NCBI GenBank assembly: GCA_003508835.1
Contig: PUFA01000084.1
Coordinates: 2,294,001 to 2,358,000 of the forward strand
Reading direction: 5' to 3'
DNA length: 64,000 nt
Source of the DNA: Eonycteris spelaea
Taxonomy: Eukaryota; Chordata; Mammalia; Chiroptera; Pteropodidae
Shown here: piece by piece, positions 43,306-54,262 of the stretch
Numbering within the stretch: position 1 is the stretch's first letter
Layout of the letters: the number at the start of each line of letters is the position of its first letter
The notes under the pieces: generated by a model
What the model was told of the DNA's origin: nothing
The model's input: the letters and a program-made list of their open reading frames with translations, nothing else
The model's database searches: none
Translations under genes and position numbers: made by a program

Positions 43306-45040
43306 GTGGCAGCTAAGAATGGAGGCAGATATTTCAGGTTAGAGGTTTATACAGTAGTCCTGGGAAGTGATATTAAGTGCCTTTACTAATATGATTTGTT
43401 TCATTGTAATGGTTAATCGCCCTCAAATTAGGGAGACCATATAATTTGTTGTCAAAATTGGAAAACCTTAGAAAATACAAGAGAATGCATTTAAAAGTAT
43501 TCTGGAGGTAACAGGTGAAAACTGGGTTGTATGGTAGGTTCATCTTAAGCTCTTATATTGTTAGGTCTCAGCCTCAGGTCAGTGGTCAGTGTGGGAGATG
43601 AGGGACAGCATCAGGAATGGGGGAAGTCTAAGAAGGGTGTGCCTTGTCCTTGTGAGGGTTGCATTTGTTTGGCCTGGTCTGCTTTGTAGTTATTACCTAC
43701 TTTTGAAGTTTTTAAAGCTTTGTGAAATACAGTACATTGATATCACCTGGGGGCAAAGGAAAGCTAACACCCAGTGAGAGGGACAGAGTTTCTCTGAAGG
43801 GAGTCTTCCTGTGAGAGATCAAACCCGAATCAAGAAGCGAGGACTAAGCAGGAGGGCCTGGACTGACATTAATGGAAACCATTTCTACTTTTACAGGGTC
43901 TTTTAATAGTTGAGCGCTAGGTCACTGAAATTCCTGAAGCTCTTTTGGTCAGGATAAGGGCATACATGAGGAAGCAGATAAAGAGTAAGTCAGGGCAAGG
44001 AAACTTACCTGGTAGGCATGAGTCTCAGGGCATACACACGGCTAGTGGTAGATATGAGTTATTCTTCCTGTTGTGTTTCTTTCATTGCCTCTAAATCATC
44101 TGTAAAATTTTCTTAAAAATTGCAGTTTCTCTGCTCCATCATGGAAACCGGGAAAAAAACTGGGAGAAAAGATTCTGATGGTGCAGGGGTACTGAGCCAG
44201 CAGCAGCTGCCTGAGATAAGCCCCTCTGAAGGGGAAGGGGGTAACTGAAGCAAGATAACCAGAGGCCTGGTGTTGAGGGGAGCAGTGAACTGAGTGAGAT
44301 GGCTGGCGGGCATGTGGAGCACCTACCAGGCCGGATTCGTGGTTCATTGTCTCATTCTCCAGAAACATTTTGGGAAAGAGACCTGGTAAAAGGCAGAATT
44401 TTATAAAGTCAAGTAGACTGAGGGTTTAGATATCATAATTGCATATTTAATTTTATAGCTCAAGGATGGTGAGGCTAAGATATTTGAGTTGAAAATTTTT
44501 TTTTAATGTGATATGTTTAATTCCCAGAAGAACTTTTCCTCGCTTTTTCCTTATTGTCTACCCATTGCCCGATGGCCAACAAAAACAAAAGCAGTCATAC
44601 TTTTATTTTTTTCTTTCCCATTTTACTGTCCCAATTTTTTCCTTCTTTCCTTTTCCCAATTACGATTCTACAGTCTTTTTTGTATCCCTGTTTCAGTCTT
44701 CACTTACAGACACTGATAGTGGCTCTGAACCGAGGTAAAGAAGAAAAAATTCTGGGCTTAACATTCTCATCCTACTGCTTTTCTTCTTACCATTGGTTTT
44801 TTGTTTCTGTCACCTTCCTAGTTTCTGTGTGGCTAGTGTGTAGTCTTCTCACTGGCTTCCATTTGTTTTATTATTATTATTTTTTTTCTTGCTTGGGCTG
44901 CTGTATCACTGAATAGAACTCACTCTTCTACTTGCTTTAAAGCCATATGAGCCAGTTCCCAGCACACCTCAATTACTCATTCACTCACACATACATCCTT
45001 CATTTCTCTGACCACCCCTAAGAAGGAGAAGAGGTAAAGG
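43306..45040. other. Unassigned, largely non-repetitive sequence
   Basis: The first 70 bases may continue the antisense L2 ('tttatacagtagtcctggga' near 43347). The rest shows no family that I recognise and is more complex than the L1-rich left half. The overlapping frames at 43589-43777, 44096-44368, 44113-44322, 44508-44738, 44513-44716 and 44554-44916 overlap on several frames and both strands, and none shows a domain. A short (TTA)n lies at 44867-44880. Confidence 0.45.
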
Positions 45041-45041
45041 T

Positions 45042-45122
45042 TTATTCTTATTCTTATTCTTATTCTTATTCTTATTCTTATTCTATCTTATTCTTATTCT
45101 TATTCTTATTCTTATTCTATTA
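45042..45122 (+). repeat. (TTATTC)n hexanucleotide microsatellite
   Basis: About thirteen TTATTC units, interrupted once by TCTA near 45085. It looks recently expanded because the units are nearly identical. Confidence 0.97.
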
Positions 45123-45957
45123 ATTTACCAGTAAAGAAACTTCCAGTCGTAGAAATTACATAAAGATAGAATCACAAACATTATGTGATTACAGGAAAAA
45201 AAGTCTACTGTTATTTTTCCTGACCTCTCAGTGGCATCCAAAGCAATCTCAAGAGAGGGTACTGCCAATCAGCCAATGAAAGAATGTGAAATGTGAGTCT
45301 CTGTGGCCACACCAAGGACAACAAGCAGGCAGTTCTGGTTTTCCAACCTCTCTTGACAATCTGGACACACAGCAGCAGTGCTGCTATCGTTAAAAAGCTA
45401 TCACGATGACAGGCTCTATTGGAATTTACGCAGCTGCCTATTTAAATAAACAGTGAGGTTTGATTGATACTATTTAAATGCATAAAAACTGTGAAATGTA
45501 AAGTGAGATTTGTACTGATTGAAACAGCATTAGCTTAATTTGTGAGAAATGTAATATGACCCTTTAGAAATGTCAGGTCCCACACTAGTGACTCTAGCAT
45601 TTGTGTAAGAACAGAACAACAGAAGACTGGCGCTCATATTTTAGAATTTAAAGGACTATAATCATGGTCTTTTAACAATTCTGAGCACTTTTATAAATGT
45701 CTCATTGACAATGTTTCCATATCATAAAGCCAGATGGGAGAGGCCATCTTTTATTTATCAGCCTCAAATAAAATCTTATCATCTCTGGGATTTGAGAAGA
45801 ATTTTGATCGCTTAAATTTTCTTTCCCATCCTTCACCATCATACTCTCGCCCCGAGCCAACTTTTTTTGTTGTTCTGAATTGCTCTGTTCCAATGAAAGA
45901 CAGCTAACTCAGCTGGTCCTTTATTCTCCTGGGCTCCATCACCATCCAGCTAATTAA
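45123..45957. other. Unassigned, complex sequence; possible conserved non-coding element
   Basis: Free of recognised repeats. The section 45225-45600 is dense in factor-site-like strings: two CCAAT boxes (45265-45269, 45273-45277), TGACAG (45407-45412), CAGCTG (45431-45436), the palindrome TATTTAAATA (45439-45448) and TGATTGAT (45461-45468). These are short and can arise by chance. The minus-strand frame at 45702-45893 has no domain. Confidence 0.4.
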
Positions 45958-46132
45958 ACCATTGATTTCCACACTTGCTAAGCGCTCAGATTATCTGGGG
46001 AATCTTTGTAAAATCAGATTCTTGAACCCCATTCCAGATCTTCAAATATAATTTCTAGGAGTATGGCCTGGAAGTCTATATTTTGGGAAGTCTGCAATGA
46101 TTTCTACATAGACTTGTGTTTGGAAACAATTG
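45958..46132 (+). mobile_element. MER5-type hAT DNA transposon, sense
   Basis: 'gctcagattatctggggaat' near 45984, 'gaaccccattccagatcttc' near 46024 and 'ggcctggaagtctatatttt' near 46064 match MER5A/B blocks ('catcagaatcacctgg', 'gggccccacccccag', 'gggcccgagaatttgcatt'). These are non-autonomous elements mobilised by a Charlie-type hAT transposase, long dead. Confidence 0.68.
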
Positions 46133-46639
46133 AAATTTGAAGCTTCTCAATTTAATCATTGTCCAAATTGGGATATGGAGGTGCTCTTATCAATAACTCT
46201 GATGTTGCCTAGAGCCAAAGACGTGAAAAAATCATGGCAAAGCACGCGTTTCCTTCTGTAGATACTGGGAAATGCCGGATCTTATGGGGCCATGGTGGAT
46301 TGTAGATACAGAGAAGAGAAGTTGTTCTGAAATCACTTGTGGAATTCATCTTTTTGGGTTGCCTTCACAGACCTGGCAGACACTGTAAAGTGTGTTCAGA
46401 GGTAAGCAACTATTCCAGGCTGGTGAGCGTAATATTAAGATGTGTTGGAACTATGTGTTTTGAGTAAATTAGAACGTATGTTGCTGCCATATTGAATGCC
46501 TATTAAAGTAACCATAATTCTTCAGTTCTGGAACAAGGATTCTTATATGCACCTGTAAATATCCTTTATAGTGCAATAAGTTTTCAAGCAAGAGGCTCTC
46601 AGCATCAGGCCTGTTTCAGCATGACATCCAGGTAGCGTG
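46133..46639. other. Unassigned sequence
   Basis: Complex sequence without a recognised repeat or open frame. It contains isolated CpG-bearing strings ('aagcacgcgtttcc' near 46240) but no CpG island. Confidence 0.45.
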
Positions 46640-47210
46640 AGTGGGTTGGAATCGATTAGAAGGAAAAAAAATTAGAAGTGGGAGATCGGTTCATAGCCAG
46701 TACCCTACTGAAAATGGAAACTCAGGCAGTGGCCATCAGAATATGGAATCAGAACTAGGTTTAAAAATTATTTCTTAGGTAGAATTGGCAGAAATTTTCT
46801 AATTGACTATGTAGGGAGACTGGTCAGAGAAAGGAGGGAATTAAAGATGGCTCAGATGTTTTAATTTTTTGACTGGGGAGATGATAATTCTCTAGAGATG
46901 GAAACAGATTAAGATGAGTAGGTTTTTCCCTCCTGGACTTAACATGTCTATGGAATTTGGGCCTGTTCAGCAGACAGTTCAGCGGGATGACTGTCTGAGT
47001 TCAGAATAAAGGAAGAAGAAATGAAGGATTCAGAGAGACTGGCTGCTGTGGGGTGATTGGCTCTTTGGGATAAAAATGACTCAAAGGAGTGCACCAAGTT
47101 GAAAATCAAGGATTTAAACCGGGGCACACGGAAAAAGGGGGAAGTATAGGTCAAGGATCCATCAAAAGAAATAATTCTAAGGAGGTGTCAGAACACTCAG
47201 TTTCTGGTGG
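46640..47210 (-). repeat. L2 LINE fragment, antisense
   Basis: 'tgtagggagactggtcagag' near 46810, 'ttaaagatggctcagatgtt' near 46841, 'ggacttaacatgtctatgga' near 46935 and 'ctgttcagcagacagttcag' near 46963 follow the reversed L2 ORF2/3' order ('gatgacttccaggttt', 'gacatgttgagttt', 'gagtaggcagttgg'). The minus frame at 46948-47154 is a shadow. Confidence 0.65.
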
Positions 47211-47664
47211 CCTGGAGGCTGGTTAGCTAGTGTAATGCCAGCATGAGGTTTGTATGTAGTGGTGGCTGAGATGGATAGGAGAGGAGTATGTGTGGGAGTA
47301 CTCAGATGAGGATTTCTCTTACACTACCATTAGGCTACAGGAGATACCAAAACTAGGGGAGTGGGCAAAGCCAACAGCTGAGTGGGAAACTAAGGTTGAA
47401 TAAACCAAAAAGAAGAGACCAACCAATTGTGAAAACCTTGGAGCCAACAGCAGGTGATGCACGCCAGGATACAATGGCAAGTGTGCTCAGAACTAGCAGT
47501 AGACCCTGGGACTCATTAGGTTTGAAGGTATGTGACTAGACCTTGTGTCCTGTGACTTGCTTTTTATGCGCCAGCCGCGACATGTTGTGTGGACAAACTA
47601 TCCAAATGCAAAGGTCAGGGGATAGATAACAAAACATAAGAAACTGTTTCAAACACTCCCTTGC
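47211..47664. other. Unassigned sequence
   Basis: The left part may be more antisense L2, too diverged to call. No gene. Confidence 0.4.
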
Positions 47665-47755
47665 ATTAATTTCTGAAACCTCAATAGTGTGCTTGGCACA
47701 TAGTAGGTTATCAAGGAAGTTCAGATGAGGGAATTTGTGAGTGAATTAAGAGTAG
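47665..47755 (+). repeat. L2 3'-end fragment, sense
   Basis: 'tgcttggcacatagtaggtt' near 47691 and the trailing 'gtgagtgaattaag' match the L2 end '...gcctggcacatagtaggcgctcaataaatatttgttgaatgaatg'. Confidence 0.6.
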
Positions 47756-48939
47756 CAGATAATTTCTGGGACTAAACTAAATTCCTGAGAATCCTGAAGA
47801 TAAGCGCCAGCTCAAAACAATTTTATTGAGGAGGTCTGGGGATGCCAACCTTTCTGGCTAAAATGTCAAGGAAAAGTTCATTCATCAGAGAAAGCATCCA
47901 GGTCACTTTCACTACCCTTCATGGAATGGAAAACCTCTCATCCTAATCCCCCTGTGGGCAGAACAGATAGTCCTCCTTCTTCCTTATGAGATTGGAGAGC
48001 TGATAGATAAAGAATAATGAACCCTATCAGAATTCATAATTATCTCACACGATTGGAGTTTTATAAACTTGTACTGCTATAATTTTCTGTCTTTTCTTTG
48101 AACCATTGTTTTGAAAGACTGCAGTGTGTGCTTTATTTTCCCTACACCAGGACTGCCATCACCCAGCATATCACATCCACTATATCATATTAATGGCTGC
48201 CAGCTCAACAGTTTGATACTCAATCCCATATATCAACCGCTGATATAATCCATTGCCATACAGTATATTTCATTTGCATTTATCTTTTCCATATACAGCC
48301 CCCTCTTTTATCACTCTTTTAGCAGCCCCTCTTACCCCCCCCCCACCTTGTTTATTCTCACTGGCACACATCTATACATTCTTCCTGGCTATGATATTAA
48401 TAATTCTTACAAAGACCTTTCCCCCCCCCTTTTACCTTTTCTCCTCTGAGTAACTGACAGCTTCTTACAATTTGGCCTTTTAATGTGGTAGAGTCAGGCC
48501 TGAATGAGGATGTTTCTTTGTTATTTTCATAGACATTAGCATAGCTGCCTGAGCTGGGACTCAGGCACTTTCTCTAGATATGATTTATGACATCAATCCA
48601 ATTTATGGCCATTTAAAGGAATGCTGAACTGGCTGTAAATCAGCAAAAGCACATAAAATACTCATGAGAACTGCTGGAATCCATCTGCATCAGCCTCCAT
48701 CACCTGTGACAGCAGCCAATCAGCAGCAAAGAGAGGGAGCTATCATGTGGCAGGGGGAAGCAATGGCAGTGGTAGGCTTGCATCAAGGAGAAATGACTCA
48801 CATGATGACAGCATACGGAACAGACATGAATTTCAGGTGGGTAAGAAAAGTCTACACAGGCAGAGAATGGAAGGTGAAATTTTGGGTTGGTAGCTACAAG
48901 GTGCACATGAAGTAGATGTTGCAAAGGAAAGCAAGAGCA
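47756..48939. other. Unassigned, complex sequence; possible conserved non-coding element
   Basis: No repeat was recognised apart from C-runs (48336-48346, 48421-48429). Factor-site-like strings cluster in 48270-48800: octamer ATTTGCAT (48272-48279), TGACATCA (48588-48595), CACCTG directly followed by TGACAG (48701-48712), CCAATCAG (48716-48723) and an AP-1 site TGACTCA (48794-48800). The opposing frames at 48664-48915 and 48700-49044 show no domain. The regulatory reading is inference only. Confidence 0.4.
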
Positions 48940-49090
48940 ACTAATATTGTTCAGTGTTTTACATTTACAAAGGAAGTTCGTATGTAGTTTCTCATCGAAG
49001 CCTATTTGAAACCTTGATAATTGGATTTTGCCGATTTTATTCATGAAAAAGCTCTAGTATATAGTTATCAAAGGTCAAATTAAGTCCATA
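48940..49090 (-). repeat. MIR fragment, antisense, diverged
   Basis: 'ttttacatttacaaaggaag' near 48957 and 'ttattcatgaaaaagctcta' near 49038 follow the reversed MIR order ('tttacatgcattatctc', 'ttttacagatgaggaaactg', 'caaggtcacacagc'). Weak but collinear. Confidence 0.5.
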
Positions 49091-49910
49091 TTCTCCCTAA
49101 CATAGTTAAGCAAGCAAGTAAGCAAGCGGAGAGAAAAAGAAAAGAAGGAAGGAAGGAAGAGAAAGAGGTGATTTTTACACTGTTGATAATTACTTGAGGA
49201 AAGACATCACAATACTTTAAACATATTGCTAGGCACTGAGTGGCATTTTTGTTGCAGATAACTTATTCTTTCTTTGCATGTAAAGATGAATGAACCATTA
49301 AGAGGCTTTGGCTATTCTAACATATTTGTCTTCGTGCACAATTTTGAAAAAATACAAAATAATCCCTCAAAGCTAGTTGTTCCTTCTTCAGCCCTTTAGC
49401 TCTCCGTATGTACATCTATCCGGCAACTTTATCTTTCATTGTACCGTATGTTGTGGCAGTACACGTGAGTGTACACATAATATTTGACCTATTAATTTTT
49501 ATTTCTTGCTCTCTATCCTTTACCTTCCTTTTTCTATCCAAACACATAACCGATGTGCTGTCCTTTCCCTTGGAAAGTTATGTGGCAGAGAGGAAAGTAG
49601 ATGTAGACCAGAAAGACTTCCTCACTTTTATTTCCTAAAGCCAAAGTTCAGAATGGGAGAAAATTTTCGAGTAGAGCATAGTGTCTGAGAGAAACAGAAA
49701 AGAGAGTTGGATCAAACCCCTGCTGTCCCCTCTCATCTATAAAGAGATTTCTCTGTGCTGGGAGGAGGAGAAATTGGCAACGTGGGCTTACAGAGCCTTG
49801 GAGATCTGGGCCCTGCTCCTTGGTAATCACTTGGAGATTGCTTAGAGATCACAAGACGCCAGGTGCTTTTACTACTTTAATTAAAAATATTTTCAGTTAA
49901 TTATTTCTAA
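49091..49910. other. Unassigned, with a purine-rich tract
   Basis: Purine-rich repeats lie at 49107-49166, with AAGC-type then GGAA-type units. No gene was recognised in the remainder. The frames at 49408-49638, 49506-49688 and 49648-49830 overlap and have no domain. Confidence 0.5.
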
Positions 49911-49914
49911 AATC

Positions 49915-49954
49915 GTGTGTGTGTGTGTGTGTGTGAGAGGAGATGAGAGTGTGT

Positions 49955-49990
<36 letters not shown>

Positions 49991-50000
49991 AGGGAGAGAG
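49915..50000 (+). repeat. Compound (GT)n(GA)n microsatellite
   Basis: (GT)n about 49915-49934, followed by a GA/GGA tract to 50000. It is a strongly strand-asymmetric purine-rich stretch. Confidence 0.96.
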
Positions 50001-51117
50001 CGCACATATGCATGCTTGTGCATGAATATTGATCCTTTATTTGCCTCCTGATAAACTAGGCTTCAGCTTTTTCAACAAGTCCATTGATAGCATATTCCCT
50101 GACATGTGCATTTTCCTATATCTGGCCTTTTAGAGGGTTGTATATTTTCTAATGATTTTTTACTATTTCTCTCACCTGCTTCCCTCACCTCCATAAATTA
50201 TATTTCTTGAACAAACTTTTCCCCAACTATGCACAAGTTGAACCTTTCAGAAGAAAGATGCTATAAAACATCTAATCAATAAATAACCTTGTTCTCTTCA
50301 TAGGGTAAAAGACTCAATCAATCTTTACTCCTCCACATAAACGTGCATATCTTATCATAGCTCAAATCCCATTATAATTATTTCCATGGAGGATTTCTTT
50401 TGGTTGCAAGGGAGATTCTGTAATAAGTAAAGAGGATTCCTTATTTATCAGAATTCTTTCCCTCCTTTTTAAACGAGGTGGGGAGGTGAACAGAAAGGCA
50501 AAATAGGCTTCGGAAATTGTAGGTGCTCAGTACCTGTGTAGGATGAGAACATATGCTGACCTTGGTTGAGCTACCCCAGAACAGGCCTGTATTAATTTTC
50601 AAACAGCATCTGGGACATGGACAATAATCTCTAGAGGGTTCAAGAGCTTTTCTCAACAAGACTTTAACACATTCAAAAATGTAAATGAAGTGTGCCTGGG
50701 ATTATGTAGTCATTACCCTTCATTAAATTTAATGACTATAATTTATATGAAGACATGCAGTTGTTTGGTTCTGAATTGTAGACTGGTTGTTTATGTTTTA
50801 TGGATTTGGTGGAAATTTGTCATCACGCTATTTCATTTTGGGTATGTTTGTGTGATTTAGAATTTTCATCATCTTATGGTATATTTTGATGGACTGAATT
50901 CCTCTTCAGGGTGGTGGGCTGAAGATATCAGAAGAGGCCTTGTTGCGGAGACACAAGTTAGCAGTCACATGGAAACTAAAGATTTCAGAGAGAGAAGATT
51001 CTCTAAGACAGAGGCAGGGATCAAGGCTGGAAGGACATGGCACAAAGGTATATGTGAGTTCAGCTGCCTTGGGTTATAATAGGTATAATTTCTAATTGCA
51101 TGGTATTTGCCTATGAG
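50001..51117. other. Unassigned, non-repetitive sequence
   Basis: No recognised repeat or gene. The frames at 50441-50659 (minus) and 50876-51079 (plus, 67 codons) lack domains. The latter has the string 'aggtatatgtgagttcag' at its end, and a GT-type splice site there cannot be supported. Confidence 0.45.
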
Positions 51118-51310
51118 TAAAATTGTCTCGATCACTTATAAGTTGTTTGATCATAGTCAAATTTATTAATCTTTCTCTGCCTCAGTTTCTTTATCTGTAA
51201 AATAGAGATAGCAATAGTATTCAGTTCAAGATTAATTGAGTGTTTCATGTAAAGTGCTTAGAATAGTTTGTGGCACATAGTAAGTGCTGAGTAATGCTGC
51301 CTATCAGTAT
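51118..51310 (+). repeat. MIR SINE, sense
   Basis: 'ctctgcctcagtttctttat' near 51176, 'ctgtaaaatagagatagcaa' near 51196 and 'tggcacatagtaagtgctga' near 51271 are the MIR core and 3' end in order. Confidence 0.9.
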
Positions 51311-52164
51311 TTTTGGTGCTATTATTGTTATACACTTTGTTCTTATTCCTTTTCTTACTAAAGCCAAAGTAACTAAATTATATTACCGTGATTTATTTGG
51401 CCCATAGCTCTTTTGTATTTTTTTGTAGATTATTATGTTATCACTACAGTACTTCCTTCTCTGACAACTTCTATAATCCACATATGCCACAATTTAACAT
51501 TGCATATGTTCTCACTCAATGCCCATACATTGAATCAATTCATCCCAGCTTCATAAATCCTCATTAGTGAACAGACTGATCTAACAGCATAGATTCCTAT
51601 GTCTTCCTTGCCCATCTGGTTTTCCAGATAGTCTTTCCAACCTAACTTTTAGCTGTATTAAACCTAACTACAATTTATATTTGATTAATAAAAAGGAAAG
51701 GATTTGAGGCAGCAAACATCAGTATAGAAAGCTAGCAACACTTACAAAAGGAGCTAAATTGCCATATTATACATTTAGACTGTACGTGAATTTTTTTCTC
51801 CCTGAGAGCAAGGGTTATCGAATGCTAGAGAGGGTTGCCAGCTTGTTTCAATCAAACTATCAAAGCTTTAGGCTCACATACTTGTATCCAAGTGGTAGGT
51901 GAGCATAAGGCAGAAAGCTCAGGTCTATAGTGAGCAAAGATCCTTATACAGATCGTGTCATAGCAAAACATCCCTTCAATTGCCAGAATGTTTTATTAAA
52001 ACAAAGATAACAAAATAGAATTGGTATAGGACTGAGTAGGGGAGGCTTGGATTCACCTTGTATTAAAGAGGCAGATCTTAGAAATATTGAAATGGCATGC
52101 ATTTTTATTTAATTATTATTCTAATCCTAATTGTAGATTCATGAGTAATGAAAGGAAAACATGG
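51311..52164. other. Unassigned sequence
   Basis: No gene or repeat was recognised. Composition is average for the right half of the window. Confidence 0.45.
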
Positions 52165-52290
52165 ATACACATGCTTAAAAATATAAGTTCCCAGGCCCCA
52201 TCCAAGATATTTTGAATCAGAATTTTCAGGCACCCACGTGATTTTAAATTTTTTTAGTGATTTTCAGAAGACAGTGCTTTGGATGGTCAC
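52165..52290 (+). mobile_element. MER5-like hAT fragment, sense
   Basis: 'gttcccaggccccatccaag' near 52188 and 'attttgaatcagaattttca' near 52209 match the MER5 middle part ('gggccccacccccagagattctgattcagtagg'). Confidence 0.55.
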
Positions 52291-52391
52291 TCAGTAATCT
52301 CACCTGACTCCTTTGTCTCTCTTAATAGGTCATCACAGAATTTCTCTTAGATTAGGAGAATCATCATGCCAGTATAGTGAAAAGTTATGAG

Positions 52392-52595
52392 TAAACATCA
52401 TCCAAGGCATAGTTCTGACACTAATAATCTTTGTGACTTTGTTTAGGATATTGACCTTTTATGCCTCAGGTTTTTCTACCTGTAAAATGAGAATAACCAC
52501 ATAATAGATATTTCATAAAATTGTGAGCCCAAATGAGACAAAGAGCAACGTAAGACTATGCATGTTAGTTGTTGTTGTTATTATTATTATTCCTT
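52392..52595 (+). repeat. MIR SINE, sense
   Basis: 'ttatgcctcaggtttttcta' near 52459, then 'cctgtaaaatgagaataacc' near 52479, is the MIR core. The 3' part runs to 'ttattattattattcc' near 52595. The 93-codon frame at 52523-52804 begins in it and is spurious. Confidence 0.85.
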
Positions 52596-52904
52596 TATTG
52601 AGGCTTCAGCTCCCCAGGGATGACTTTCCATTAATCCTCAAATTTTTTTTTCTCTGCTGCCATTTTAATAAAACAGCTATAGTGTTTTTCTGTCTCCCGC
52701 AGAGACTCTATTCCCTCTTTTACTCTTTCTATGCTTTCTTTTTCATCCAAAGAGGAATAATTAAAATTTCTCTAATTCATCCCATCCCCTTCTCCAAATC
52801 TTAAGGCTGATACTAACTAAACACAGCCACCTTTACACCTCAGGGTAAGGGGGTGGAAATGTGAAGTTGGCTGTTGGCATTGCTGTTTTCTATGACTCTT
52901 TTTT
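52596..52904. other. Unassigned sequence
   Basis: No gene or repeat was recognised. Confidence 0.4.
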
Positions 52905-53165
52905 AAAATTTAAAATTTTTTTTTTTTTACATTACAGATGGCATACAATATTATATTAGTTTTTGGTGTACAACATAGTGGTTAACATTTATGTAAATTT
53001 TACTAAGTGATCACCCGATAAGTCTTAGTACAACATCTTGACACCATACAGTATTATAGTATTATTGCCTATATTCCCTATGCTGTACTTTATATACCCT
53101 GATTTTTTGTAACTACCAATTTGTACTTCTTAATCCCTTCCCCTTTTTCACCCATCTGACTCCTC
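52905..53165 (-). mobile_element. L1 3' UTR end, antisense
   Basis: Begins with a T-rich tract (reversed A tail, about 52905-52930), followed by 'ggcatacaatattatattag' near 52940, 'ttttggtgtacaacatagtg' near 52961 and 'taagtgatcacccgataagt' near 53005. This is the reversed 3' UTR of a Laurasiatherian L1. 'tgactcttttttaaa' on the left and 'tgactcctcttttttc' on the right may be the target duplication. Only the last 250 bases inserted. Confidence 0.8.
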
Positions 53166-53639
53166 TTTTTTCTTTTTTAAAGGCAAAGTTATTCCACAAC
53201 TTGACTAGTTGGAGCTGAGAAAAACAAGCTTTCCAAAGTCACAGAACCCAGAATAGAACTTGGATTTCTGACTCATTAGAGACAGTTTAAAAATTTTCTC
53301 CATCTGCTTTAAAAGCATAAAGAGCCTGGTGGTTCGTGTGCTTCAGTCATTAGTAGAATTAGGAAGGAATACCCATCCCATTTTGAAACATCTGCCCTCG
53401 CTGTGGGTGCATCTACCCCCTACCTCATTCTTTGGGATGGCCTGCTCATCTGAAATGACAGAAATCACAGCATAAAAAGACTGCAAACTTTCTATTGTTT
53501 AGGAAGTTTGAAGATCTTGAGTGGATGGAAGGAGAATAGTATGATATATAATCCAAGGGCAAAATGTGAGCAAAGAAAAATAATAGGACTTGTAGAAAGT
53601 ATGCACTTATGAGTATATTGATCCATGTCTAAATTCTAA
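53166..53639. other. Unassigned sequence
   Basis: No gene or repeat was recognised. Confidence 0.4.
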
Positions 53640-53778
53640 GGTACTTAAGGGTCACTTTGGTGTCTTGTTAAAATGTAGATTTTAAACATAATTTTGAGGT
53701 GGGGTCAGAAATATGTATTTTTTCTAAGTCCTGGGAGATGTTTAAACTGCTGTTCTGCGGACACTATTTTAAGAGCCC
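53640..53778 (+). mobile_element. MER5-like hAT element 1 of a cluster, sense
   Basis: 'cttgttaaaatgtagatttt' near 53666 and 'ttgaggtggggtcagaaata' near 53694 match MER5A ('cttgttaaaatgcagatt', 'gggtggggcctgagaa'). Confidence 0.6.
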
Positions 53779-53835
53779 ACCCCAAACCTTCGGCAACGGG
53801 TAGGCATGTTACATTCGAGAGGCATTAATCAAGAG

Positions 53836-53970
53836 TGATCCTCAAACTTGGCCTATTCATTGGAATTACCTGGAGAACTTTAAAATATATGGATGATCAC
53901 ACAGATATTCCAGTTTAAAGGCATTGAATCCCCCAGGTGATTCAAATATAGGGCCAGGCTTGAGAACTAC
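53836..53970 (+). mobile_element. MER5-like hAT element 2 of a cluster, sense
   Basis: 'gatcctcaaacttggcctat' near 53837, 'attggaattacctggagaac' near 53859 and 'cccccaggtgattcaaatat' near 53930 match MER5A/B from its left end to its right end ('gttctcaaactttggc', 'agaatcacctggagggcttg', 'ccaggtgattctgatgc'). Confidence 0.72.
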
Positions 53971-53995
53971 AGACCTATGTCTAGACTGTAGATAT

Positions 53996-54172
53996 TTCTC
54001 AAAGCACAGTTTCTGGGTCAGCAGCATTAACATCACCTGGGAACTTGTTAGAAATACAGATTCTCAGACCTCTCCCCAGACCTCCGGAATCAGAAACTGT
54101 GAGAGTGGAATCTGTGTGTTAACAAGCTGCTCAGGTGATTCAGATGCACACTAAGCTTGAAAAGCAAGGCTC
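53996..54172 (-). mobile_element. MER5A hAT element 3 of a cluster, antisense
   Basis: Best copy of the cluster: 'ggtcagcagcattaacatca' near 54016, 'gaacttgttagaaatacaga' near 54041, 'cccagacctccggaatcaga' near 54075 and 'caggtgattcagatgcacac' near 54132. These match reversed MER5A nearly end to end. The frame at 53924-54154 is this repeat read through. Confidence 0.88.
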
Positions 54173-54180
54173 TAGCGGAA

Positions 54181-54262
54181 AGCTTCTTAAAACAGATTGC
54201 TGCCACTCCCTCCCGAGTTTCTGATTCCGTAAATCTTGGGTGGGACCAGAGACCTCACTTAG
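54181..54262 (+). mobile_element. MER5-like hAT fragment 4 of a cluster, sense
   Basis: 'agattgctgccactccctcc' near 54195 and 'gagtttctgattccgtaaat' near 54216 match MER5A ('agattgctgggccccaccccc', 'gagtttctgattcagtaggtc'). The 60-codon frame at 54157-54339 starts in it. Confidence 0.72.

Noticed and set aside
48336..48430. C-runs considered as G-quadruplex sites on the minus strand
   Set aside because: Only two separate runs about 80 bases apart, not the four closely spaced runs needed.
50876..51079. 67-codon frame considered as a possible exon
   Set aside because: No recognisable domain and no convincing acceptor and donor pair around it.
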